A stretch of DNA of 64,000 bases, from assembly GCA_964504305.1 (NCBI GenBank), contig CAZDEB010000005.1, positions 1-64,000 on the forward strand, in the 5' to 3' direction. Both the position numbers and the translations under genes were made by a program. The first letter of the stretch is position 1, and the number at the start of each line of letters is the position of its first letter. This document shows, piece by piece, positions 1 through 7,854 of this stretch. The notes beneath the pieces were generated by a model. The model ran no database searches. It was not told the origin of the DNA and saw nothing but the letters and a program-made list of their open reading frames with translations. This DNA comes from UBA11606 sp964504305 (GTDB lineage Bacteria > Actinomycetota > Acidimicrobiia > Acidimicrobiales > Aldehydirespiratoraceae).

Positions 1-2
1 CG

Positions 3-1112
3 CACTACGAACGGGCCCTTGCGCTTGTGTCGCACTACGGGTCTGAGGATGCCGGCGCCGAGTTTGAGACCGAGGTTCTCCTTGCCTATCTGCCGAGCCT
101 TCTCGGCTCGAAAGGTTACGTCGAAGATGTCAATGTCTCCGTTGATCGTGTTGTGCAGCTCACTCGTCGGCGTAGCGATCCCCAACGGGCATTCAAGGCC
201 CTGTTTCTTCGCTGGCTGAGTTTGTTGGCCCGCGGAACAGTCGACGTCGCCCACCACTTTTCTGAGAACTTGCGCGATTTGGTTGCGCAATGCGACAGCG
301 AAGTGGCCGAGATGATGCATCAGCGGATGCTCGGAACCACTCACATGTTCCGTGGCGAGTTCGACGCGGCCAGCGAGGCGCTCGAACATTTCGAAGAGAA
401 CTACAACGAATCCGCCCACGGCCTCGCCATGTCTGAGTTTGGTGCCACCGACAACTACAGCACCGTTCAGTGTTGCCGGATTTGCATCGCCGCGTTGCGA
501 GGCGATGCGTCACTTAGTCGCGATCTTCAAGAGATGACCGCGGCGAACGCCGCGATGCTTGGGCTTCCTCACAATCGCTGCCATGTGCTGGCCTACGGTG
601 GTGCGTGCGCCGCGGCGTTGGTCGGCGACTGGTCGACGATGATGGCCTACTCGCAACAACTCGAAAAGTTGGCGCGCGAGCACGGACTGCCGTTTTGGTT
701 GGCGACCGCGTCGATGTACCGCGGGATCGGCTATGTGTTGGAGGGGGCACCTCGCCGCGGTCAAGAAGCGTTCGACGCCGGCGTCGGATGGTTCCGCGAG
801 CAAGGGTCGAGTTTTCTACAACCAACATTTCGGGTGATGTACGAGTCGGCCAGCGCCGAAGCGGGCTTGCTTGGTTCGACCGCGGCGCTGCATGCGCTTG
901 ACGGTCAGCTAGATGATGGCGAACGCTGGGTGAGGCCCGAGATCCTGCGGCTCCGCGGACTCGATGCGATTCGATGTGACGACACGGCGACGGGCCGCGA
1001 GCTGCTGACCACCGCGCTCGAACTCGCGCAGACTCAGAAGACGTTGGCCAACGCCGAGCGCATCGAGGCGGATGTGCTCGCCGCCGTCGATCCCGTGTGT
1101 GAGGCGAACTAG
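3..1112 (+). CDS. C-terminal part of a TPR-rich protein (5' end outside window)
   Basis: The frame is open to the left edge of the window, so the gene begins upstream; the first in-frame GTG at 27 is probably internal. About 370 residues are visible. They are alpha-helical and repetitive, with TPR-like helix pairs (HYERALAL near the start, FRGEFDAASEALEHFEE, GAPRRGQEAFDAGVGWF, ARELLTTALELA-like near the end). This resembles the C-terminal region of large ATPase/TPR regulators, such as cyclase- or LuxR-associated AAA proteins. No catalytic or DNA-binding part is visible here, so the function is not assigned. The stop lies 9 bases before the next gene on the same strand, which suggests co-transcription. 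Confidence 0.6.
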   Translation, partial: HYERALALVSHYGSEDAGAEFETEVLLAYLPSLLGSKGYVEDVNVSVDRVVQLTRRRSDPQRAFKALFLRWLSLLARGTVDVAHHFSENLRDLVAQCDSEVAEMMHQRMLGTTHMFRGEFDAASEALEHFEENYNESAHGLAMSEFGATDNYSTVQCCRICIAALRGDASLSRDLQEMTAANAAMLGLPHNRCHVLAYGGACAAALVGDWSTMMAYSQQLEKLAREHGLPFWLATASMYRGIGYVLEGAPRRGQEAFDAGVGWFREQGSSFLQPTFRVMYESASAEAGLLGSTAALHALDGQLDDGERWVRPEILRLRGLDAIRCDDTATGRELLTTALELAQTQKTLANAERIEADVLAAVDPVCEAN

Positions 1113-1121
1113 GTTCTGGTC

Positions 1122-2033
1122 ATGGAGAACGCCGCGCTGCCGCAACCGACCACCGACATCGCCCAACTTTGCTCGGACCTTGACACTTGGGGCTATTGCC
1201 GGGCCAAAGATCTCCTCGCTGCTGAAACGGTCGGTGCGATACGTGATCGTTTGGCCGCGCAGGCCAAAGCCGAACGAGAGCTCGAATTGGACCATCCGTT
1301 TCCGGCCGAAGCCGACGGCGACCAAATGAACCAGTGGGTCTATCTCCTGCACAACAAGGGCGAAATTTTTCGACAGCTGCCGCTGCATCCCACAGCGCGG
1401 GCACTGGCGACCCATGTGCTGGGCGAAAGTCATCTGTTGTCGGCATTCGATTCTCACATCACTGCTCCCGGCAACAAGGCCATGCCGGTGCACACCGACC
1501 AGTGGTGGGTGCCACAACCAGAATTGCCTGGGGTGGCGCACAACCGTCAGGGAGATCTGGTGCGGGGCAATGGACCGTTCGGCGAACCGATCAAGGCTGA
1601 TCGAGCAATCGCTGGTCCGTTTGTACTGAATGTGATGTGGATGATCAGCGACTTCACGGTGGCCAACGGCGCCACCCGGTTTGTTCCCGGCAGCCACTTG
1701 AGCGGGGTTCAGCCAACTGGCGAACAACGCCCAGACGAAGTACAGCCCGAGGGCACGGCCGGCTCAGCGGTCATCTGGGACGGCCGAATGTGGCACGCTT
1801 CGGGGCTCAACACTTCCAGCGAGCCGCGCTACGGGCTCACGACGTTCTTTTCGGCGCCTGTCGTGCGATCGCTCACCAACATGACGTATGGCACCCGGCC
1901 CGAAGTCTTTGCTCAACTCGACGACGAACTCAAGGAGCTTCTCGGCTTTGCTCCGTGGAACGGCTACGGAGCGACCGACGAACCCAACGCCGTGTTTGCT
2001 CGACCGGCCAGCGAAACCACTGGTGAGCTCTGA
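1122..2033 (+). CDS. Phytanoyl-CoA dioxygenase (PhyH) family protein
   Basis: A 303-residue protein of the Fe(II)/2-oxoglutarate-dependent PhyH family. The facial triad is visible as H-T-D in PVHTDQWW (around residues 125-127) and the distal His in DGRMWHASGLN, followed by an Arg (PRYGLT) that would bind 2-oxoglutarate. The length is usual for the family. Members hydroxylate many substrates, and the sequence does not show which one is used here. The gene sits directly behind the TPR protein on the same strand, and the ATG at 1122 is the first good start. Confidence 0.85.
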   Translation: MENAALPQPTTDIAQLCSDLDTWGYCRAKDLLAAETVGAIRDRLAAQAKAERELELDHPFPAEADGDQMNQWVYLLHNKGEIFRQLPLHPTARALATHVLGESHLLSAFDSHITAPGNKAMPVHTDQWWVPQPELPGVAHNRQGDLVRGNGPFGEPIKADRAIAGPFVLNVMWMISDFTVANGATRFVPGSHLSGVQPTGEQRPDEVQPEGTAGSAVIWDGRMWHASGLNTSSEPRYGLTTFFSAPVVRSLTNMTYGTRPEVFAQLDDELKELLGFAPWNGYGATDEPNAVFARPASETTGEL

Positions 2034-2100
2034 AGCGATGTTTGCAGCCGCGCTGTGACGCCAACCCCGCATCCTCAGGATTTACCTTCGACGGCTGCGC

Positions 2101-2121
2101 CCGCCAATGGTTCGTTGGCGG
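2101..2121. terminator. Hairpin between convergent genes
   Basis: A perfect 7-bp stem (CCGCCAA / TTGGCGG) with a 7-nt loop lies in the 164-bp gap between two converging genes. There is no clear T-run on either side, so a role in termination is only suggested by the position. Confidence 0.3.
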
Positions 2122-2197
2122 CTTGGATTGCCGCCCTACGAAGTCGTCGCCGCGTCGAGGGCCCCTAGCCGGCTCACCGTCTTGAACCGTGGTCACT

Positions 2198-3356
2198 TCA
2201 GACTGGCGCTTCGTAGAGCAAACCTTCGATGTAGCCAACTGTGAGCTCCGGGTTCTCGTAGCAGTAGTCGCTGACTAACGCATCGACGTCGAGAATCTCG
2301 GGATGATTGTCGATCAATGCCAGGCATTCGCTGAGAACCACTTCGTGGTCAACGGTCGTGTGCTCGGCATCGAGAATGGCGGAGTACTGCTCAATGTCCA
2401 AGAGTGCCGCCTCCGGGTTCTTCAGGCACGAATCCATGAGGTAGGTATCGAACTCCAACAGCCGCGGGTGATTCTCTATCCACCAAGCGCACTCGTCGGC
2501 CGGTGTCGCAAAACTATTGGGGGAGTCAATGCCCCGACCCTCGGTATTCGCGTTGACCTCGTCGAACATCAGACCGATGTCGACGAGCGCAAAATGGGGG
2601 TTGTCGAGGCACGAGTCAACCAGCAAGGGATCGATCTCGAGCAGTTCGGGATGGGCTTCAACCGTGGCGAGGCATTCGTAGAGCGCCTCGAGGCGCGATG
2701 CCTCGGCGGCGTCGTTGCGGGCGACGGCCGTGTCAATCTCCATCAATGTGGTCTCGGGATCTGCGTAGCACCAGCCCGAGAGGCCCGGGTTGGCCTGATC
2801 CACTTCGGGGTGCGCCACGATCCCCGCCAAACACTCCTCGAGGGCGGCTTCGTATGCCTGAGTAATCATTTCCTCCTCGGTNNNNNNNNNNNNNNNNNNN
2901 NNNNNNNNNNNNNNNNNNNNNNNNNNNNNNNNNNNNNNNNNNNNNNNNNNNNNNNNNNNNNNNNNNNNNNNNNNNNNNNNNGAAAGCGTCAGCGCCGGTG
3001 ATGGCGATGCCGGTGATGGTCCCGGTGGCAATCAGGCCGTACGCGATCTTCTTGGCGAGTGGACGGTTGACCACGACCCTCTTGCGGCGAGGAGGTGCGG
3101 GCGGCTCTGCTTGCGCTCGGCGTTGATAGTCCCGAATCTTCTCCCGCTGGGCGCGAGCTCGGCCGGCGGCTCGGTCGCGGCGCCGTTGGGCCCTGTTCAA
3201 TTCTCGCCGCGCTCGACGCTGAGCCGGGCTCCCTTGAGGGCTCGAATCGATTGTCTGTTGCCAGTGGTTCACGGTTTCTTGGTGGCGTGCCGCGGTTCGT
3301 TCGGCCTGTCCAGCCCTGTGTTCGGCGATATTGGTGAGGTTGGTGAGGTTGCTCAT
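2198..3356 (-). CDS. Membrane-anchored protein with four two-cysteine repeats (interrupted by assembly gap)
   Basis: I do not recognise the family. The N-terminal part (3356 to 2982) encodes a very basic, Gln/Arg-rich, probably coiled-coil region of about 105 residues, then a hydrophobic segment (AYGLIATGTITGIAITGADAF) that looks like a membrane anchor. A 100-N gap follows. The C-terminal part (2881 to 2198) is acidic and made of four tandem repeats of 44-61 residues. Each has Cys at repeat positions 3 and 24, HP at 10-11 and N/D-P at 27-28. The two parts are in different frames across the gap, but the true gap length is unknown, so one gene is the simplest reading. The start at 3356 has an AAGAAGA ribosome-binding site. 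The repeats would lie outside the membrane, where the cysteine pairs could form disulfides. Confidence 0.55.
2201..2839 (-). repeat. Four tandem protein repeats with an exact Cys-21-Cys spacing
   Basis: The repeat units on the minus strand are 2681-2839, 2498-2680, 2333-2497 and 2201-2332. The pattern is x-E-C, seven residues, H-P, twelve residues, C, two residues, N/D-P, then a helical tail ending in DI/EI. The distance between the two cysteines is 21 residues in all four units, while the linker after each core varies in length. Confidence 0.75.
2882..2981. other. Assembly gap (100 N)
   Basis: Exactly 100 N, the conventional size for a gap of unknown length. It interrupts the gene at 2198-3356. 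The flanks share no visible overlap, so sequence is probably missing. Confidence 0.95.
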
Positions 3357-3470
3357 TTCGGTCTTCTTTCAATGGGGCGCCCCTGGGTGGTGCGCTCTGG
3401 ACTCATCAAAGAACCCCACCGTGAGACAACCGCAAAAACCACGAGCCGCTCCGTGGTCGTCAAAACGCGA

Positions 3471-3505
3471 AGAGCCCCCCTCCGGCGAACGCCAAGCGGG
3501 GCTCT
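3471..3505 (-). terminator. Intrinsic terminator-like hairpin
   Basis: An 8-bp stem AGAGCCCC / GGGGCTCT with a 19-nt loop lies just beyond the stop of the gene at 3527-5158. Read on the minus strand it is followed by TCGCGTTTTG, a short T-run. It would separate that gene from the repeat protein gene, which has its own ribosome-binding site. Confidence 0.55.
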
Positions 3506-3526
3506 GGGCGACGAGTCGTTGAAATT

Positions 3527-5158
3527 TCAGTCGTTGCCTCCAATGGACCAATCGATGGTGGGGGCGTTGGGCTCAAACTGTTCAGGCCCGAATGCGCTCA
3601 GCGGCTCTCCGGGATCGAGGTCGACGACTCTGTCGATCATCTCGTCGATTGGTGACGAGATCGGGGCGAACTCGGGTCGGTCGGGCGCCGGGTCAGACGG
3701 TGCGTCCGGGTTGGCGAAGTCCCAGAGGTCACTGAGCGAGGGTTCTGCCGCGGGAATGTCGGACGGGTCCAGTGGGACTGGCCGACCATCGGGGCCGAAC
3801 AAGTCGTCAAACTCGATCGGGAATTCCTCGTTGAAGGAATCAATGGCGTCCTCGAGTTCTTCTTGTGTTGCGCCTTGTGACTGCTCCGGTGGAGCTTCTT
3901 GGGGCTCCGGCAGAGGCAGCCCGTAAGGCGTGGGAGGGAGGCCCGTGCGTATCCAATCCACGACATCGTCTTGGTTGCTGTCCCCGCCGTCCGATGATTG
4001 CTCGGGTGTGACCTCCACGCGGCAGGGCACGAGTTTGCCGTCGACCCACACCCATCGGACGTGAACGTCATCAGGGAACTCGGGCCAATCTGATGGATCG
4101 GTCGGGTCGGTCGGATTTCCTGCTGGCGGAGGCGGGCCTTGTTGCGCGGCGCGTGCAGGGTCATCGTCTTGGAGAAGCCAGAAGCCGGCGAAGATCATCC
4201 CGCCGACGGCGATCATCACCCCGGCGAGCCAGAGTCCGATTGTTGGGCCCGAGGCACGCTCCGCATTGACGGCTGTTGTCGGGTTCGTCTCGACCCTTTG
4301 GCCAACGCTCTTGGATTCTGAGTTGGCGCCTACGGACGGTGCTGTCGACGTGGTGGTCGTGCTGGCGAGTTGGGTGGCCGATATGGCCTGGGTGGTGTCG
4401 CGGGAAGCTGGCGTCGTAGTCGGTGGGGTGCTCGTGGTAGTGGCCGTCACCGTTGCCGGGGGAGTCTCGATCAACAGTTGCCCGGCAACGAACGAGCCGT
4501 ACTCGCCGATCACGTCGAGTGGGTGGGTACCGGCGTCCGCGGTTGGAGCGACGGCTATCGATATCGAGAAGTCGCCCGCCTCGGTGCTAACCGTTGATGC
4601 GATGGTTTGGCTGTCCAGTTGTACGGCGATCGGTTCAGTGCTCTGGAAGCCGGTGCCGGCCACGACGGTGGATGATCCTGCGGTTACCGGATCGCTGAAG
4701 CTGACGTGGGGGACCCGGATGGGTTTGGGTGGGGCGCTGGTTGTTGGTGGTGCGCTGGTTGTTGCTGGTGCGCTTTTCGCAACGACGCCCAGGTCAAGAC
4801 CAACCCACGAACCCATCGAGCCTTCGACATCCATCGGGTGGGTCCCTGGTGGCATCAACGTCGACACTGTCCCTGTCGTGGCAAAGAAACCTTCGCCGTC
4901 GGCGTCGACGACGGCCAGCGTCTCTCCACCAAATCCGATATACACGGTTTCGGCGGGCGTGAATCCGAAGCCGGTGATGGTGACTTGGCCGCCGACGGTG
5001 ACCGGGTTCGGGTTGACCTGAACTTGGGGCCCGGTCTGGGCGCCCGCAATATCACTGTTGTGAAACACGGCAAGCACGATCAGGGCGATCGTTGCCAGTC
5101 GAGCGACCGTTGAGATCACTCTCCAGGTCGTCTTGGTAGCTGTAGCAATCGAGCGCAT
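3527..5158 (-). CDS. Secreted, membrane-anchored protein with two IPT/TIG-like domains and an acidic tail
   Basis: A 543-residue protein. Residues 1-41 form a signal peptide (hydrophobic LATIALIVLAVF, then AGAQT). Two Ig-like repeats follow, each with the pattern V-N-P-x-P-V-x-x-G-x-x-V-x-I-x-G-x-G-F-T-P (about 45-130) and VSFSDPVTAGSSTVVAGTGF (about 150-230), typical of IPT/TIG folds. A Thr/Ser/Pro-rich linker leads to a transmembrane helix near residues 305-330 (LWLAGVMIAVGGMIFAGFWLL) and then a long acidic Pro-rich tail that would be cytoplasmic. The architecture suggests a surface or adhesion protein; the function is unknown. The start at 5158 has a strong AAGGAG site. Confidence 0.7.
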   Translation of the reverse strand: MRSIATATKTTWRVISTVARLATIALIVLAVFHNSDIAGAQTGPQVQVNPNPVTVGGQVTITGFGFTPAETVYIGFGGETLAVVDADGEGFFATTGTVSTLMPPGTHPMDVEGSMGSWVGLDLGVVAKSAPATTSAPPTTSAPPKPIRVPHVSFSDPVTAGSSTVVAGTGFQSTEPIAVQLDSQTIASTVSTEAGDFSISIAVAPTADAGTHPLDVIGEYGSFVAGQLLIETPPATVTATTTSTPPTTTPASRDTTQAISATQLASTTTTSTAPSVGANSESKSVGQRVETNPTTAVNAERASGPTIGLWLAGVMIAVGGMIFAGFWLLQDDDPARAAQQGPPPPAGNPTDPTDPSDWPEFPDDVHVRWVWVDGKLVPCRVEVTPEQSSDGGDSNQDDVVDWIRTGLPPTPYGLPLPEPQEAPPEQSQGATQEELEDAIDSFNEEFPIEFDDLFGPDGRPVPLDPSDIPAAEPSLSDLWDFANPDAPSDPAPDRPEFAPISSPIDEMIDRVVDLDPGEPLSAFGPEQFEPNAPTIDWSIGGND

Positions 5159-5263
5159 CGGGACTCCTTCGGCCTTGGCCTGAACGGGTTGGCGTGTGCC
5201 AACAGAGTCCAGAAGGTCCGTGAATCCATCGTGAAACTCGATGCAAGTCAGCGTCGTGACCGG

Positions 5264-7813
5264 TCAGTCGTCGGCGAACCACCGTCGCTCGACATCCGCC
5301 GCGGCCAACTCGTCACCGGTAGACCGGTAAAACGAGGCCAGTCCGGTGAAGTGATCACGTTGCCACGGCTCAGCCGAGATGAGGACCTCGAAGGCTCGAG
5401 TGACCAATTCGGCGGGCTGGCTCAAGTCCGTGACCCTGCTCGCGATCTCGACCATCTGGACCTCGGTCGCGTGTGCGATTTCTTCCATCCACTCGGCGGC
5501 TGGCAAGTCCGGTGCCAGCCCCGCAGCCAGGAGGTCGAAGGCGCCCGAATCGTTGCCAGCCGCTCGTAGACCGGAGGCCTCGCCCAGATCGCTGGTGCCG
5601 ATTACCGATACTCGGTCGCCCGCAGTTGTAACGAACCGGCTTTCCTGTCCGGCGCCTCGTCGCGGTTCGAGAACGCGACGGACCTCGGACAGTGCGGTGC
5701 GAAGAAGGGTCCGACCCTTGTCTGGATCCCGTCCTTGCCAGATTGCCTCGATTACCTGTTCGCGCCGCAAACCACTTGATCCGGCTTGAGAGAGATAAAC
5801 GCAAACCTCCATGGCTTTCTTGGATTTCCATGACCCGCTATCGATCGCCGACCCGTCGACCGAGATCTTGAAGTTGCCGCAGAACTGAACTCTCAGACCG
5901 GCGGCTGAGACCCCTTGTCCAGATTGGCCGGCCAGCACCGCGGCGATCTTCTCGACCGCGCCGTAGCCGTGGGTGCGGAGGTCGAGAACTCGCCGCTCGG
6001 CTCGTTGTCGATCGGCGAGTTGGGCCCCGCTGAAGGTCTGAGCCATCCCGCGGCGAACCAGGGCGCACTGGAACCTCGCAAAATGATCCTGTCGTCCGAT
6101 CACTCTTTCGACCTGCTCGGTTACGGCTTGAGCGGCGTCGCGATCGCCGCTGCGCAGAACAATCCAGGCATGTATCGGCCCGGCGGCGGAGAGGTCGCGC
6201 CCACCAACACCCAAAGCAAGTTCGTACGCCGCGGCCGATTCGCGTAACGCGGCGTTTGGACCCGATTCGACCAGCGCGGCTGCGGCAAGCATGGCGCGGC
6301 CGGGAGCTTCGGTGACGTCGATCCCGTCGGCCAGCCGGACTGCTTCGTGGGCATGGAGGCGAACGACATCAAGGTCTTCGGTGGTGAGGGCCATTGCCGC
6401 TTGGAGCCAGCGAGCCCACGGGTCGTTGTCGAGGTCGCCAACAGCAGCGGCCGCTCCGGAGGTATCGCCGGCGAACCACCGAGCCAGGCCAAGTTGCAAG
6501 TTGACGACCGTTTGAAACGGCCGATCGTCGACCGCCAATCGCAGGGCTTGTTCGAAAGAGTCGGCCGCTATTCCCGGCTCGCCTTCGGCCATTTCGAGTG
6601 ACCCCAAACCCAACAGAAGCTCGCGCCGACTCCGGCCATCAGTGGCTTGCTCGACCTGCTTTCGCGCCATTTCGATGGCCAAGCTGACATTTACCGTCGC
6701 TCGACCAGACGTGAGGACGGGCGGCAGGCGGCGCCGCACATCATCAGGCAGTTGGTAGAGCCAGCGGGTTGCTCGGGCTGGTCCGATCTCGGACGCTCTC
6801 GATGCCAAAAGTTCAGCGGCCGCCTCGGGCTCACCGGCGGCGATGTACAGCTCGATTGCGGTGATGAAATCGCCCTGCTTTGACATCAACGGCGCGGCGG
6901 CGGCGCGAAGTGCCGTAACCTCTTGTGCCTCGAGTTCGTTGATCACAAGTTCGCTCGCGGCTTGGTGAAGCCGCCACTGATCACCCGCCCGACTCACGAG
7001 TGTTGTTTGTTCGCCGAGCCGTTCGAGGTCGGTCGACGAGCCGAGCCCCAAAGTTTGGGCGATACCAGCACTCAGATATGGAAGCACCGCGGCCGCCTCG
7101 GCGAGCGGGCGTAGTGGCCCGAGACGCGCTGTCGACAGAACCGAGGCGATCAGGGTTGCTGACCCGAGCGCCGGATCGCCGCCCGTTTCAGCTGATGCCA
7201 CTAGAGCTGCGGCCCACCCTCTCGTTGTCGCCAGCGCCTGCTCGCCGTCGCGGGCCTCGAGGCCTCGACCAGTGAAGAGCTCGGCCGTTTCGGCGGCGGT
7301 GAACGCCAGCTCGGAGCTGTCGATCACCGTGACTGGGCCGGCGAGACCGATCAGTTCAGTTGGTCGGGCTCGGCTGGTGACGACTATTGAGGAATTGTCG
7401 GGAAGAAAGGCGGCGACCTCGGCCAATAGACGCTCCGCTTCGGTGCCGTTGCACTCGTGAAGATCGTCGACAACGAGAGTGGTGGGTTCGTCTTCGAGCA
7501 CGCCCAGTATTTGTCCCGCGGCCTCGAGGAGGTCTTCGCCTTCAGCTTCGAGCTCCAAGCCAAGAGACGCCCCGATCATTGCGATCAAATCCGACGGCTG
7601 TTCCCATCCGGGAGCGAATCGGCACCACGCAAGCCTGGCTCCCACACGGTCAGCGAGTTGTCCGGCCAGAACCGTTTTGCCCGTCCCGGAGGGCCCCACA
7701 ATGACGGTCATCATTCCCGCGATTTCGCGGTCAACGAGGCGCGGTCTCTTTGTGACCATGCGATGTCGGGGCCGCCGGACGAGCACCCTAGGGTAGGAAG
7801 ACATTAGGCGCAT
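5264..7813 (-). CDS. STAND NTPase / SARP-type transcriptional regulator
   Basis: About 849 residues. The N-terminal NTPase has Walker A GPSGTGKT (residues about 40-47), Walker B TTLVVDDLHE and a sensor region VVTSRARP, as in MalT/AfsR-like STAND ATPases. Long TPR-like helical repeats follow. The C-terminal part (from about residue 650) resembles the winged-helix plus bacterial transcriptional activation domain of SARP regulators (KSKKAMEVCVYL, RTALSEVRRVL). The DNA-binding domain at the C-terminus is the reverse of AfsR order. I chose the ATG at 7813 because AGGAC lies upstream; a TTG at 7855 would overlap the divergent kinase gene. The two genes share a promoter region of about 41 bp, which suggests a signalling pair. 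Confidence 0.8.
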   Translation of the reverse strand: MRLMSSYPRVLVRRPRHRMVTKRPRLVDREIAGMMTVIVGPSGTGKTVLAGQLADRVGARLAWCRFAPGWEQPSDLIAMIGASLGLELEAEGEDLLEAAGQILGVLEDEPTTLVVDDLHECNGTEAERLLAEVAAFLPDNSSIVVTSRARPTELIGLAGPVTVIDSSELAFTAAETAELFTGRGLEARDGEQALATTRGWAAALVASAETGGDPALGSATLIASVLSTARLGPLRPLAEAAAVLPYLSAGIAQTLGLGSSTDLERLGEQTTLVSRAGDQWRLHQAASELVINELEAQEVTALRAAAAPLMSKQGDFITAIELYIAAGEPEAAAELLASRASEIGPARATRWLYQLPDDVRRRLPPVLTSGRATVNVSLAIEMARKQVEQATDGRSRRELLLGLGSLEMAEGEPGIAADSFEQALRLAVDDRPFQTVVNLQLGLARWFAGDTSGAAAAVGDLDNDPWARWLQAAMALTTEDLDVVRLHAHEAVRLADGIDVTEAPGRAMLAAAALVESGPNAALRESAAAYELALGVGGRDLSAAGPIHAWIVLRSGDRDAAQAVTEQVERVIGRQDHFARFQCALVRRGMAQTFSGAQLADRQRAERRVLDLRTHGYGAVEKIAAVLAGQSGQGVSAAGLRVQFCGNFKISVDGSAIDSGSWKSKKAMEVCVYLSQAGSSGLRREQVIEAIWQGRDPDKGRTLLRTALSEVRRVLEPRRGAGQESRFVTTAGDRVSVIGTSDLGEASGLRAAGNDSGAFDLLAAGLAPDLPAAEWMEEIAHATEVQMVEIASRVTDLSQPAELVTRAFEVLISAEPWQRDHFTGLASFYRSTGDELAAADVERRWFADD

Positions 7814-7854
7814 CGTAGGTCCTGCCAGCGCCGCAGAACTACGATCGCTGAGCA

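Noticed and set aside
2882..2981. Real frameshift in the repeat protein
   Set aside because: The frame change falls in a 100-N gap of unknown length, so it carries no information.
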